Source: JABDJZ01 sp047619685 (GTDB lineage Bacteria; Bacteroidota; Rhodothermia; Rhodothermales; UBA10348). From it: a stretch of 64,000 nt of DNA. The position numbers and the translations under genes were made by a program. The notes under the pieces are model-generated. The model worked only from the letters and a program-made list of their open reading frames with translations. It did not search any database and was not told the DNA's origin. The DNA lies in assembly GCA_047619685.1 (NCBI GenBank), contig JBLHLC010000006.1, positions 65,729 to 129,728 on the forward strand, read 5' to 3'. Below, piece after piece: positions 7,310 through 14,730 of the stretch. Position 1 is the first letter of the stretch. Every line of letters starts with the position of its first letter.

Positions 7310-9026
7310 CCTTTCTCATTTCAGTTGCGCCAAAATAAACCCGTCGAACGGGGTCCCACTGGATGGCCTGGTAGCCCCCCATCCCCGCATCTCCAATCGC
7401 GTACTCTACGGTGTGACCCATCCTGCCGAGCGCAGCGACCACGTCTGCCGAAATACCCCCCTCAACGATGAGCGTACCCCCCTCGGGCGCAGCCATCGCG
7501 CCCGTTGGTTGACTGCTTCCCAGGTGTCGATAGCGTGCGGCGTCGCCCGCTTCTTGAACGTTCATGCCAAAGTCGATCATGTTGGCGACAATCTGGGCGT
7601 GGCCTTGCGGCTGCATGGCACCCCCCATGAGGCCAAAACTCAGGAACGGCTGGCCGTCCTTGGTGACAAAGGCCGGAATGATCGTATGGAAAGGCCGTTT
7701 TCCGGGGGCGTAGGCGTTCGGGTGGCCGGGTTCGATAGCGAACAGCGCACCCCGATTCTGCAGGACAAACCCCAGGCCGTCCGGCATCAGGCCGCTTCCC
7801 ATCCCGGCATAGTTGCTCTGGATCAGGGAGACCATCATGCCGCTTTCGTCCGCGACGGTCAGGTAGATGGTATCTCCGGACTCCAGGAGCGGGTCCCCTG
7901 GCGGGATCTCTGTAAGGGCTTGACCTGGACGAATAAGGCGTCTGCGTCCGCTCGCGTACTCGTCCGACAGGAGTTCATCGATCGGGGCTTCAAAAAAGTC
8001 CGGGTCAGCATAGAACCGGGCCCGATCCTCGAAAACCAGCTTCTTTGCTTCCGTCTGAACGTGCAGATAGTCCGCGGAGCCGAATCCCATCTCAGCCAGA
8101 TCGTAGCCCTCTAGAATATTCAGCATCTGGAGGGCGGCGATGCCCTGCCCGTTGGGAGGGAGCTCGTAGACGCGGTATCCGCGATAATCCACGGACAGGG
8201 GCTGAACCCACTCGGAGCGGTGCGTCGCAAGGTCTTCGGCACGCAAAGGACCTCCGATCCGTCTCATATAGGCGTCAATGGCCTCCGAGATTGGACCGCG
8301 GTAGAAAGCGTCCCGTCCTCCCTCCGCGATCAGGCGATAGGACGCAGCAAGGTCCGGATTCCGGAAGAGGTCTCCGTGTCCAGGGACTACGCCTTCGGGG
8401 GCGAAGGTCGCCCTCAGATTATCCAGCTCCTCAATATCCGCTTCGTTGCGAGCATACCGCTCCAGGTTCATGTTCCAGTAATACGCAATGACCTGAGAAA
8501 GGGGGAACCCCTCCTCGGCATAGGAGATGGCCGGGCCCAGGACTTCCGACATGGAAAGCGACCCGAATCTCTCGTGGAGTTCGAACCAACCATCCACTGC
8601 GCCCGGAACAGAAACAGACAGGCTCCCGAATTGCGGTATTTCGCTCCGGCCGGCGAGCCGGTCACGCAGTTCGTCAAGCGATTGCCCTCGCGGGGCTCTC
8701 CCCGAGGCATTCAGCCCATGGAGCTCCTTGGATTCAGGATCCCAGACAATGGCGAACAGGTCCCCTCCGATGCCAGAACCTGTGGGCTCCATAAGGCCAA
8801 GGACTGCATTTGCGGCTATGGCAGCGTCCACGGCGGTCCCTCCTCTCTTGAGGATGTCCACAGCCACTTGCGAAGCAAGCGGATGGCTCGTGGCGGCCAT
8901 GCCGTGGGCGGCCGCGACCGGGCTGCGGGAGGCGAAGCGCTCACCTACGAACCGGTCGCCCCGGAAGTCCTGTGCGCTCGCGTTCAACACGACCGCTGCC
9001 AGACCCAAGATGAGGAGGAGACGCAT
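7287..9026 (-). CDS. ggt: Gamma-glutamyltransferase (glutathione hydrolase), secreted
   Basis: An N-terminal nucleophile hydrolase that cleaves gamma-glutamyl bonds (glutathione and other gamma-glutamyl peptides) in the periplasm. The ATG at 9026 opens a clean signal peptide (MRLLLILGLAAVVLNASA-QD); an upstream TTG at 9038 is less likely. Family features include HPLASQVAVDILKRGGTAVDAAIA near the N-terminus, SGIGGD in the large subunit, and the autocleavage region SGDTIYLTVAD, in which the Thr would become the N-terminal nucleophile of the small subunit (most enzymes have TTH here; this one has TIY). The C-terminal GGAMQPQGHAQIVANMIDFG block is typical. About 579 residues, the normal length. 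It starts 12 bp after the YCF48-like gene. Confidence 0.95.
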   Translation of the reverse strand: MRLLLILGLAAVVLNASAQDFRGDRFVGERFASRSPVAAAHGMAATSHPLASQVAVDILKRGGTAVDAAIAANAVLGLMEPTGSGIGGDLFAIVWDPESKELHGLNASGRAPRGQSLDELRDRLAGRSEIPQFGSLSVSVPGAVDGWFELHERFGSLSMSEVLGPAISYAEEGFPLSQVIAYYWNMNLERYARNEADIEELDNLRATFAPEGVVPGHGDLFRNPDLAASYRLIAEGGRDAFYRGPISEAIDAYMRRIGGPLRAEDLATHRSEWVQPLSVDYRGYRVYELPPNGQGIAALQMLNILEGYDLAEMGFGSADYLHVQTEAKKLVFEDRARFYADPDFFEAPIDELLSDEYASGRRRLIRPGQALTEIPPGDPLLESGDTIYLTVADESGMMVSLIQSNYAGMGSGLMPDGLGFVLQNRGALFAIEPGHPNAYAPGKRPFHTIIPAFVTKDGQPFLSFGLMGGAMQPQGHAQIVANMIDFGMNVQEAGDAARYRHLGSSQPTGAMAAPEGGTLIVEGGISADVVAALGRMGHTVEYAIGDAGMGGYQAIQWDPVRRVYFGATEMRKDGTVIGY

Positions 9027-9038
9027 GGCATGACCCAA

Positions 9039-10118
9039 TTATGAGGTGGGTGGGGGAGCCGCGAATTCGAGCCGGCCGACGCGTCCGCCCGGGCCAACCG
9101 CCCACGCTGCGCCTTCCGGGCTAGCCCCCACGGCCCAGTAGCTTTCCGAGTCCAGGCGCTCCCAAGTGACTCCACCGTCGGTGCTCCAGGCAGAACCCGT
9201 CGGTGCGACGGCCAGAGACGTCCGGGTCGGCGCGCCAGGTACGAACGCTGATCCGAACACGGATCCGCCAAGGCCCGTGTCGCCCGTCATCGTCCAGGTC
9301 ACGCCGCCATCGGTGGTGACCGCGGAATGGGCGTAGACCGAATCGGGCCGGGTGTACTCACCCCCGAAGATCAGTCCGTTGGATTCGTCGAGAAACGTGA
9401 CGGTGAATATGCCTGAAGACTCGCTGACAGACGGAATCGGAGTGGGCGAAGCCATCCACGAAATACCGTAGTCAGAGGTACGAAAAACACGTGTGTCAAC
9501 GCCCGACGCCCCGGTCCCGAACCAGGCTTTGCCGTTGTCTCCCGTAAGAAGACAGGTGCCGGAGGCCGCAAAGGCGCCCTCACCTTCGTGGGCATCCTCG
9601 AGCGCATCGGGGGGCACACGTCCCCAACTGTCGCCCCCGTCTGAAGTGGCCATGAGCATAAAGTCTGTGTCCGGCGCATCACTGAATACGATTCCCCGCT
9701 CGGCATCCCAGAAGGACATGCAGTCAAAGAACCCTCCGGCTTCAGTGACCCGGTAAACCTCGGCCCACGAGGCTCCTCCATCCATGGTTCGATAGATCCT
9801 GGAGATCTCGCCAGGGCCGGTGCTCATGAGGAATGCGTGGTCAGCATTTATGGCGTGTACGTCTCGAAATTCCAGATCCTCCGCTCCGGTCACTTGGCCG
9901 GGTTGCCAGGTTTCCCCGCCGTCCACCGTGCGTGCAAAGGTGCCTTCGGTGCCACTCGCCCAGACCACGTCATTGGAAACCGCGCTGACCGCCTGCAGCC
10001 GGGCCGCGGTCTCCACGGCCTGCTGTTGCCAGTAGGCGCCAGTGAGCGGCTCTGGCGGGGCCTCCGGCGTTGTGCACGCAGAGAGGACAACAAAAGCTGA
10101 CAGAAATAATCGGCGCAT
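9039..10118 (-). CDS. YCF48/BNR-repeat beta-propeller lipoprotein
   Basis: Starting at the ATG at 10118 the product opens MRRLFLSAFVVLSACTTPEAP, a lipoprotein signal with lipobox LSAC; the longer frame upstream adds only non-signal residues. The mature part carries repeated Asp-box/BNR-like motifs (TVDGGETW, TMDGGASW, TSDGGDSW, TTDGGVTW, STDGGVTW), each preceding a propeller blade of about 50-60 residues, as in the YCF48/photosystem II assembly-factor-like and oxidoreductase-annotated propellers common in Rhodothermota and Bacteroidota. An enzymatic role is unproven; a periplasmic or surface scaffold is likely. First gene of a leftward run with ggt. Confidence 0.85.
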   Translation of the reverse strand: MRRLFLSAFVVLSACTTPEAPPEPLTGAYWQQQAVETAARLQAVSAVSNDVVWASGTEGTFARTVDGGETWQPGQVTGAEDLEFRDVHAINADHAFLMSTGPGEISRIYRTMDGGASWAEVYRVTEAGGFFDCMSFWDAERGIVFSDAPDTDFMLMATSDGGDSWGRVPPDALEDAHEGEGAFAASGTCLLTGDNGKAWFGTGASGVDTRVFRTSDYGISWMASPTPIPSVSESSGIFTVTFLDESNGLIFGGEYTRPDSVYAHSAVTTDGGVTWTMTGDTGLGGSVFGSAFVPGAPTRTSLAVAPTGSAWSTDGGVTWERLDSESYWAVGASPEGAAWAVGPGGRVGRLEFAAPPPTS

Positions 10119-10217
10119 GACAACATCCCGGAGGGTCGGGCGTGAAAAGAATGTATCGGAATCATGGAAGCTAGGGCGAAGCGTATTCTCTCGCAGCCCC
10201 AAAAAGAGCAACTCATC

Positions 10218-10697
10218 ATGTCATCGAGCAAGATCATTATAGGTGCCGTCGTCTTGTTGGCCCTGGCCGCAGGGCTCACCTTCAGCGTGCAATCGGGGGT
10301 CGTTTCTTCCAATACGGTTGTGGTTTACAAGAGCCCGACGTGCGGTTGCTGCACAGGCTGGGTTGAACACATGCGAGCCGCCGGTTTTGAGGTTGAAGTT
10401 CGGGATATGAACGATGTGACTCCCGTCAAAAACGAGCAGGGCGTTGCCCCGGAGCACCGTTCCTGTCATACGGCCCTTGTAGGCGGCTACGTAGTCGAGG
10501 GACATGTACCCGCAGAACAGATCACACGCATGCTGGCCGAGCAGCCAGCCATTCGCGGCCTGGCCGTCCCGGGGATGCCCACGGGTTCGCCCGGAATGGA
10601 GCAAGGCAGCCCAGCGAACTACCCGGGTTATGACGTCGTGGCTTTCACCAATGACGGAAAGTCCTCCGTCTATGCGAGCATCCCGGCTGGCTCCTAG
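10218..10697 (+). CDS. DUF411 family metal-binding protein
   Basis: The start at 10218 gives MSSSKIIIGAVVLLALAAGLTFSVQSG, an N-terminal membrane anchor or signal; an in-frame ATG at 10164 would add 18 charged residues and is less likely. The mature domain matches DUF411: VYKSPTCGCCTGWVEHM followed by GFEVEVRDMNDV and a conserved HRSCHTALVGGYVVEGHVP segment. The CGCC and CH residues are the probable metal (copper-type) ligands. DUF411 proteins are often found beside copper-resistance genes, but no such genes are present here; the next gene, 28 bp downstream on the same strand, is an SMP-30-like lipoprotein. Confidence 0.9.
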   Translation: MSSSKIIIGAVVLLALAAGLTFSVQSGVVSSNTVVVYKSPTCGCCTGWVEHMRAAGFEVEVRDMNDVTPVKNEQGVAPEHRSCHTALVGGYVVEGHVPAEQITRMLAEQPAIRGLAVPGMPTGSPGMEQGSPANYPGYDVVAFTNDGKSSVYASIPAGS

Positions 10698-10725
10698 GGC
10701 ACTCGAGGCCCCTCAGACCGTGCCA

Positions 10726-11763
10726 ATGCCCCGTGTAATCCCTGCCCTCTGTCTTGCGGCATTGGTTACTGCGTGCGGATCTCCGGACTCGAATCAGGAG
10801 GTCAGAGAGCCCGCGCCGCTTGCCACAATCGGTCACGTTGAAGCCGCGACGGCGGGCTTCAGCGATATCGTGGATGCGGACGCCTTGGTCGAGGTCCTGT
10901 CGGAAGGCTACAGTTGGACGGAGGGTCCGGTCTGGGTGGCCGGCGGCCAATACCTCCTCTGGTCCGACACCAATTCAAATACCGTGTACCGGTGGAAGGA
11001 GGGCGAGGGGGCATCGCCGTGGATGACACCATCGGGCTATACGGGCCGCGTCCCAAGGGGCGGAGGATTGGGCTCGAACGGCCTCGCGCTTGATGCCACT
11101 GGTCGGTTGCTTCTGTGCCAGCAAGGGGACCGGCAGATAGGCCGCCTCACGTCAACGCTGGATAACCCGCAGCCTGTCTTTGAGACGCTTGCGGCCAGTT
11201 ACAACGGACGCCGCTTCCACAGTCCGAACGACCTGGCCATCGCAGCCGATGGCGCCGTCTATTTCACCGATCCACCGTACGGCCTGGCCGGTCCGGATGC
11301 CGCAGAACAGACATTCAACGGAGTCTACCGCGTAGCGCCCGGCGGAGAGGTCACGCTACTCGACAGCACGCTGACACGCCCCAATGGGATCGCGTTTTCA
11401 CCGGACGGGCAGACGTTGTACGTGGCAAACTCGGATCCTGCACACGCTGTCTGGATGGCATACGACGTGATGCCGGACGGGGGGGTTACCCGGGGCAGGG
11501 TATTTGCCGATGTCACCGCACACGTGGCCAAGGACAAGCCTGGGCTTCCCGATGGCCTGAAACTGGACCTTGACGGACGCCTTTTTGCGACGGGTCCGGG
11601 TGGTGTGTGGGTCTTCGATCCAGACGGGACACATCTGGGGACCATTCGCACGGATGTGCAAACAGCCAACGTGGCTTTCGGGGATGACGGGTCTACGCTC
11701 TACCTGACGTCGCACATGTACGTGGCCCGCATCCGCACCAAGACCCGCGGCTTCGGGGTCTAG
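10726..11763 (+). CDS. SMP-30/gluconolactonase-like lipoprotein
   Basis: The ATG at 10726 starts a lipoprotein signal (MPRVIPALCLAALVTAC-GSP). The rest is a six-bladed propeller of the SMP-30/LRE family: EGYSWTEGPVW, NGLALDATGRLLLCQQGDR, FHSPNDLAIAADGAVYFTDPPYG, RPNGIAFSPDGQTLYVANS and PDGLKLDLDGRLFATGPGGVWVF, supplying the Glu, Asn and Asp residues that bind the divalent metal in gluconolactonases. The likely reaction is hydrolysis of a sugar lactone in the periplasm. Its TAG stop overlaps the stop codon of the convergent DUF1080 gene within the palindrome CTAG, so there is no space for a dedicated terminator. Confidence 0.93.
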   Translation: MPRVIPALCLAALVTACGSPDSNQEVREPAPLATIGHVEAATAGFSDIVDADALVEVLSEGYSWTEGPVWVAGGQYLLWSDTNSNTVYRWKEGEGASPWMTPSGYTGRVPRGGGLGSNGLALDATGRLLLCQQGDRQIGRLTSTLDNPQPVFETLAASYNGRRFHSPNDLAIAADGAVYFTDPPYGLAGPDAAEQTFNGVYRVAPGGEVTLLDSTLTRPNGIAFSPDGQTLYVANSDPAHAVWMAYDVMPDGGVTRGRVFADVTAHVAKDKPGLPDGLKLDLDGRLFATGPGGVWVFDPDGTHLGTIRTDVQTANVAFGDDGSTLYLTSHMYVARIRTKTRGFGV

Positions 11764-12470
11764 AGCCGCTTGATCCGGATGTTGCGAAACCAGACCGGAT
11801 TGCCGTGATCCTGTAAGGCGATGTGGCCTGACAGCCGTTGGCCGTATGCCGGATGGTTCTTCCATTTGGAGGCCGCGACGAGCGCTTTCCAGGCGTCGGT
11901 GTACAGCATGTACTCCGCCACTTTCTGCCCGTTGAGCCAGTGCTCGACGTGGTTGTGATGAGCCAGGATGCGCGCGGTGTTCCATTCGCCCACAGGCTTC
12001 ACGGCGTCCGGATCGCTCTCCTGCATATCGTAGTTGGCGCCGGCCATCCTGTCCTTGCCCTGAAGGGCGTCGGGATGGAGCAGGTTGTCCAGCACCTGAT
12101 ATTCGGGGCCGGTCATCCACGGAGCGTCGAATTCCTCGGTGGCCCGGTAAATGATCCCGGAATTGCCGGCCGGGGAGATCTTCCATTCAAGCTCCAGTTC
12201 GAAGTTCTCGAACTGGTCTCGCGTGATGATATCGCCACCTTCTTTCCCCCCCGGGATGAAGGCAAGCGTGCCGTCCTCTATGCCCCATGTATCGGGCACG
12301 GCGTCACGTTTAAATCCCCTGAAGGCGTCCAGGGAGGTGCCATCGAATAACGTCTCCCATTCTCCGACGGCGGTCGCGGAGTCTGAGACCGGAGTCGCTT
12401 CTGTGTAGTCTTCGGATTCTGCGCAGCCAATGACAATGGTGGCCGCGAGAAGTAGTGCCAGATGCTTCAT
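11760..12470 (-). CDS. DUF1080 (3-keto-disaccharide hydrolase domain) lipoprotein
   Basis: Signal MKHLALLLAATIVIGC-AES with a lipobox. The mature protein is a concanavalin-like fold of the DUF1080 family: WETLFDGTSLDAFRGF at its start, then GGDIITRDQFENFELELEWKIS, NSGIIYRA, EYQVLDN, and a C-terminal IALQDHGNPVWFRNIRIK. Characterised members hydrolyse 3-keto-glycosides. It overlaps the upstream TIM-barrel gene by ATGA, and that gene overlaps the MFS transporter in the same way, so the three are translationally coupled and probably process one sugar or nucleoside-like compound. Confidence 0.93.
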   Translation of the reverse strand: MKHLALLLAATIVIGCAESEDYTEATPVSDSATAVGEWETLFDGTSLDAFRGFKRDAVPDTWGIEDGTLAFIPGGKEGGDIITRDQFENFELELEWKISPAGNSGIIYRATEEFDAPWMTGPEYQVLDNLLHPDALQGKDRMAGANYDMQESDPDAVKPVGEWNTARILAHHNHVEHWLNGQKVAEYMLYTDAWKALVAASKWKNHPAYGQRLSGHIALQDHGNPVWFRNIRIKRL

Positions 12471-13471
12471 GAGTACTCTGATTGCAGCTTGTCGTGGAGA
12501 TAGTCCAGGATGCCCTTGGAGCGCCGAATGCCCGTCAGTTCATCCAGTTCGCTTCCTTCAAACTCGATTCCAACATATCCCCGATACCCCGCGTCCAGCA
12601 CGATTCGCATCAGTCGGTCGAAATCAATCGGTGTTCGGTTTCCGGCCCAGTCCGTCCTGAAGTGTGTGCCGTCCGGCTCATCGGCCAGAATGTGGGTCTT
12701 GAAACTTACCGCCTTGGCGAAGGGCATGAGTTCCTCTGTGCCCTTGTAGAAGTCGTACTGGTTTCCTTCGCCCAGATCCCAGTTGCCGAAATCGGGCAGG
12801 GTGCCACAGCGGTCGTGGTCCACCTGGCGCATGACCTCGGCCAACCAGGCGCCGTTTGATGAGATACCGCCGTGGTTTTCGACAATGACGTTGATGTCCT
12901 GGGCGGCAGCGACTTCCGTGAGGCGGGCGAGGCCGTCGGCGGCAAGGTCACGCTGGGTATCCCAATCGCCCTCGCTGGACGCATTCACTCGAATAGAGTG
13001 ACAGCCCAGAAAGGCGGCTGCATCAATCCACCGACGATGGTTGTCGATGGTTAGCGTGCGCGCAGCATCGTCGGGATCGCCCAGAGCACCTTCGCCGTCG
13101 CACATGATGAGGACGCTCCGAACGCCCTCGCCATCTGCCCGCATCTTCAGCTCACGCAGGTAATCGTCATCCGTTCGCCGGTCCGTAAACAGACCGTTGA
13201 CATACTCAATGCCGGCGATATCGAGTGACTTGGCCGCGGCCGCGAAGTCGAGCGGATCCATCTCGCCAGACTGAATCGCCCGGTGGAAAGACCACTGCGC
13301 AAGGGATAGGCTGAAGAGCTGCCCGGCGGCATCGGCAGAGGGGGCAGCGGCAGACCGGGCATCGACGTCGCCTGCTTCCATGCCGGCCTTCCCTTCCTGG
13401 GTGCAAGCGGCCGCCAGGAATCCAGCGCCGGCGGCCAGCGTGGTCTGTCGCAAGAAATCTCGTCGCCTCAT
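12467..13471 (-). CDS. Tat-exported sugar phosphate isomerase/epimerase-type TIM barrel
   Basis: Opens MRRRDFLRQTTLAAGAGFLAAAC, a twin-arginine signal (RRDFL) ending in a lipobox-like cysteine. The body is an AP-endonuclease-2-like TIM barrel: FSLSLAQWSFHRAI, IDNHRRWIDAAAFLGCHSIRVNA, INVIVENHGGISSNG, CGTLPDFGNWDLG and GYRGYVGIEFEGSEL, with Glu/Asp/His metal ligands as in xylose-isomerase-like epimerases. Members in this context act on oxidised (keto) sugars. It lies between the MFS transporter and the DUF1080 lipoprotein, overlapping both by 4 bp. Confidence 0.92.
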   Translation of the reverse strand: MRRRDFLRQTTLAAGAGFLAAACTQEGKAGMEAGDVDARSAAAPSADAAGQLFSLSLAQWSFHRAIQSGEMDPLDFAAAAKSLDIAGIEYVNGLFTDRRTDDDYLRELKMRADGEGVRSVLIMCDGEGALGDPDDAARTLTIDNHRRWIDAAAFLGCHSIRVNASSEGDWDTQRDLAADGLARLTEVAAAQDINVIVENHGGISSNGAWLAEVMRQVDHDRCGTLPDFGNWDLGEGNQYDFYKGTEELMPFAKAVSFKTHILADEPDGTHFRTDWAGNRTPIDFDRLMRIVLDAGYRGYVGIEFEGSELDELTGIRRSKGILDYLHDKLQSEYS

Positions 13472-14694
13472 GCGTCCTCGGTTTTGACCTTGTCGTTAAA
13501 TGTGAACATGAAGAACACCATGATGGCCGCGGCGAAGGCCGCAGGGATGTACCAGAAGTCCTGCCACTGGGCTGCGGAGAGTGCTGCTTCCCCGGCCAAA
13601 AACGCATTGAAGACGTTGCCTGCAATTTGGGCTCCGATAAACATGCCCAAGCCGTAGGTGACCAGTACGAGCATGCCCTGAGCTTGTCCCCGGATCTCGG
13701 GCGTCGACTTCTTGTCCACGTAGATCTGGCCGGTCACAAAGAAGAAGTCGTAGCAAATCCCGTGCATGAGGATGCCGCCCAAGATCATCCAAAAAATGCC
13801 AGCGGGAGCGGCCAGGGCAAAGAGGAGGTAGCGCAGTACCCAGGCCCCCATGCCAACAACAAGCATCCACTTGACGCCCAAACGAATGAAGAAAATCGGC
13901 ATGAGGAGCATGAACACCACTTCTGACACCTGTCCCAGGGACAACGTGGCAGCCGGGTTGGACAGGCCTGCAGCATTCACGAAGATCGGCGCGAAGTTGT
14001 AGTAGGCCGCCAGCGGAATCGAGATCAGGAAGGAGCTGGCAAGGAAGGCAAGGAAGGGCTTGCTCTTGAGTTGCTTGAACGCGTCCACGCCCAGTATCGA
14101 CCGAATGGAGACGGCCGCCCCCTTGTTGCTTGGAGGGGTATGGGGCAAAAAGAAGGAAAAGACTCCCAGAAGCACGCTTGCGACGGCCGCGGTGTACAGC
14201 GGAAGGGCGGTCTCATCGGGAAGCCGATCGCCGGAAACGAATCCGGCCAGCACAAAACTGATAAAGAGCCCAGCCACAATCCATCCGATGGTCCCGAAGA
14301 CCCGGATCATGGGGAACTGCTTCTCCTGGTCTGTGATGTGGTGGAAGGCAAGCGAGTTCGTCAAGCCAAGGGTGGGCATGTAGCACAGGTTGTACAGCGC
14401 CAGCATTCCGATGAACAGGACGGGCGAGCCGCTTGTCTGTGGGACCATGAACATGACAACACCGCCCAGAATGTGGAGCACTCCCAGCACCTTTTCTGTA
14501 GCGAAGTACCGGTCAGCAATCATCCCCAGGAAGAATGGCGAGATGATGGCGGCAAGCGGGTTGACGGTGTACGGCCAGTGGGTCAAGTCCGCCATGTCCA
14601 TGGCGGTCATGTAGTTGCCAATGGTGACGTACCAGGCTCCCCAGATAAAAAACTGGAGGAACATCATCACGCTCAGACGGGTGATCTTGCTCAT
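13468..14694 (-). CDS. MFS transporter, nucleoside:H+ symporter-like
   Basis: A 408-residue, about 12-helix inner-membrane transporter. The N-terminus MSKITRLSVMMFLQFFIWGAWYVTIGNYM and the IADRYFATEKVLGVLHILGG loop match the nucleoside:H+ symporter (NupG/XapB) subfamily, which in Bacteroidota-like genomes is often annotated as a generic sugar or nucleoside permease. The central charged loop SNKGAAVSIRSILGVDAFKQLKSKPF divides the two six-helix halves. First gene of the coupled MFS/TIM-barrel/DUF1080 trio. The substrate is inferred to be a small glycoside or nucleoside. Confidence 0.92.
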   Translation of the reverse strand: MSKITRLSVMMFLQFFIWGAWYVTIGNYMTAMDMADLTHWPYTVNPLAAIISPFFLGMIADRYFATEKVLGVLHILGGVVMFMVPQTSGSPVLFIGMLALYNLCYMPTLGLTNSLAFHHITDQEKQFPMIRVFGTIGWIVAGLFISFVLAGFVSGDRLPDETALPLYTAAVASVLLGVFSFFLPHTPPSNKGAAVSIRSILGVDAFKQLKSKPFLAFLASSFLISIPLAAYYNFAPIFVNAAGLSNPAATLSLGQVSEVVFMLLMPIFFIRLGVKWMLVVGMGAWVLRYLLFALAAPAGIFWMILGGILMHGICYDFFFVTGQIYVDKKSTPEIRGQAQGMLVLVTYGLGMFIGAQIAGNVFNAFLAGEAALSAAQWQDFWYIPAAFAAAIMVFFMFTFNDKVKTEDA

Positions 14695-14730
14695 ATTCAG
14701 GGGTGGGTATTCCGTGCGGCTTTGGGCCTG

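Noticed and set aside
10504..10725. N-terminal extension of the SMP-30 protein back to 10504
   Set aside because: It overlaps the DUF411 gene in another frame and has no homology; the ATG at 10726 begins a perfect lipoprotein signal.
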